Origin: Gemmataceae bacterium
GTDB taxonomy: Bacteria; Planctomycetota; Planctomycetia; Gemmatales; Gemmataceae
NCBI GenBank assembly: GCA_020847555.1
Contig: JADLBT010000526.1
Coordinates: forward strand, 1-5,836
Direction: 5' to 3'
DNA length: 5,836 nucleotides
This document shows positions 5,546 to 5,836 of the stretch, one piece after another. The notes beneath the pieces were generated by a model. That model saw only the letters and a program-made list of their open reading frames with translations, was not told the origin of the DNA and ran no database searches. The number at the start of each line of letters is the position of its first letter. Position 1 is the stretch's first letter. Made by a program: the position numbers and the translations under genes.

Positions 5546-5836
5546 AAGACCTCGACGTGTTGTTCGTCGGCACGCCGTCCCCGCACCGCAAGAGCATCCT
5601 GGACCGCGCCGCCGCGCGGTCCCCGGTGACCGTCCGGAACGGGGTCTTTCACGGCGATCTCGCGGCCCTGTACGCCCGCGCGAAGGTCGTCCTGAACATC
5701 CACTACACGCCCCTGCGGAACTTCGAGTGCCGGGTCATCGAGGCGCTGGGGTGCGGGGCCTTCTTGCTCACGGAGGGCCTGGACCCGGATGACCCGCTGC
5801 TCGACGGGGAACACCTGGTCGTCTTCAACGAAGAAA
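5521..5836 (+). CDS. Glycosyltransferase, GT-B fold, C-terminal part (CgeB-like / group 1); partial at both ends
   Basis: From 5548 the frame reads KDLDVLFVGTPSPHRKSIL, then NGVFHGDLAALYARAKVVLN, RNFECRVIEALGCGAFLLTE and DGEHLVVFNEE, and it is open at the right edge. This is the nucleotide-sugar-binding Rossmann half of a GT-B enzyme of the PF13524 / CgeB-like type. The VLFVG strand opens the domain, and the FExxxxEALGCGAFLLTE loop corresponds to the donor-binding E-x7-E region of GT4-like enzymes. Such proteins transfer a sugar from a nucleotide donor, usually to polysaccharide, glycan or protein acceptors at the cytoplasmic face of the membrane. Complete members have an acceptor-binding N-terminal half of some 150-300 residues ahead of VLFVG, and none is present. 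Homology appears to begin near 5520, just after minus-strand repeat-protein coding. The frame is open further upstream, but those codons read as a shadow of the repeat protein. GTG at 5557 is the nearest start codon inside the domain. I infer 5' truncation or a chimeric junction. Confidence 0.8.

Noticed and set aside
5388..5814. Plus-strand frame 5388-5792 and minus-strand frame 5401-5814
   Set aside because: Both overlap the glycosyltransferase in other frames and lack recognisable motifs; the frame of 5548 carries the GT-B signature.

Overview
This GC-rich window most likely comes from a planctomycete, probably of the Gemmata group (Gemmataceae). Three kinds of product point there: a secreted DUF1080 (3-keto-disaccharide hydrolase-like) protein, a WD40 fragment with the C-terminal tail often seen on planctomycete WD40 proteins, and a Ser/Thr/Gly-rich degenerate repeat protein. 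This is an inference from protein families; no ribosomal or other phylogenetic marker gene is present.

Left part (1-2695) is orderly. A roughly 400-base stretch without a convincing gene carries a sigma70-like promoter candidate and leads into a clean tRNA-Arg(TCT) gene. About 100 bases later comes the only intact protein gene, a 703-residue exported protein. It has a signal peptide, a PEGA-like beta domain, a Pro-rich linker, a DUF1080 domain, and a long C-terminal half whose recurring D-x-x-G turns suggest a degenerate beta-propeller.

Right part (2700-5836) is a run of gene pieces. In order: (i) the last WD40 repeat and tail of a plus-strand WD40 protein without its 5' part; (ii) a small minus-strand reading frame of 64 codons that looks like a coding remnant; (iii) an AT-richer island with a tandem 10-bp repeat; (iv) about 2.1 kb of minus-strand repeat-protein sequence, broken by one extra base in a run of five C/G and apparently cut at its 5' end; (v) the C-terminal part of a plus-strand GT-B glycosyltransferase (CgeB-like / group 1), also without its N-terminal half, running off the right edge. 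Hairpins or palindromes sit at several of the borders.

Nothing suggests that these pieces work as one pathway. The right part reads as a rearranged or decaying accessory region, or in part as an assembly chimera. No CRISPR array, complete insertion sequence, integrase or recognisable defence operon is visible. The best leads are the repeat-protein frameshift, the junction hairpin at 5521-5545, and the unassigned C-terminal domain of the DUF1080 protein.
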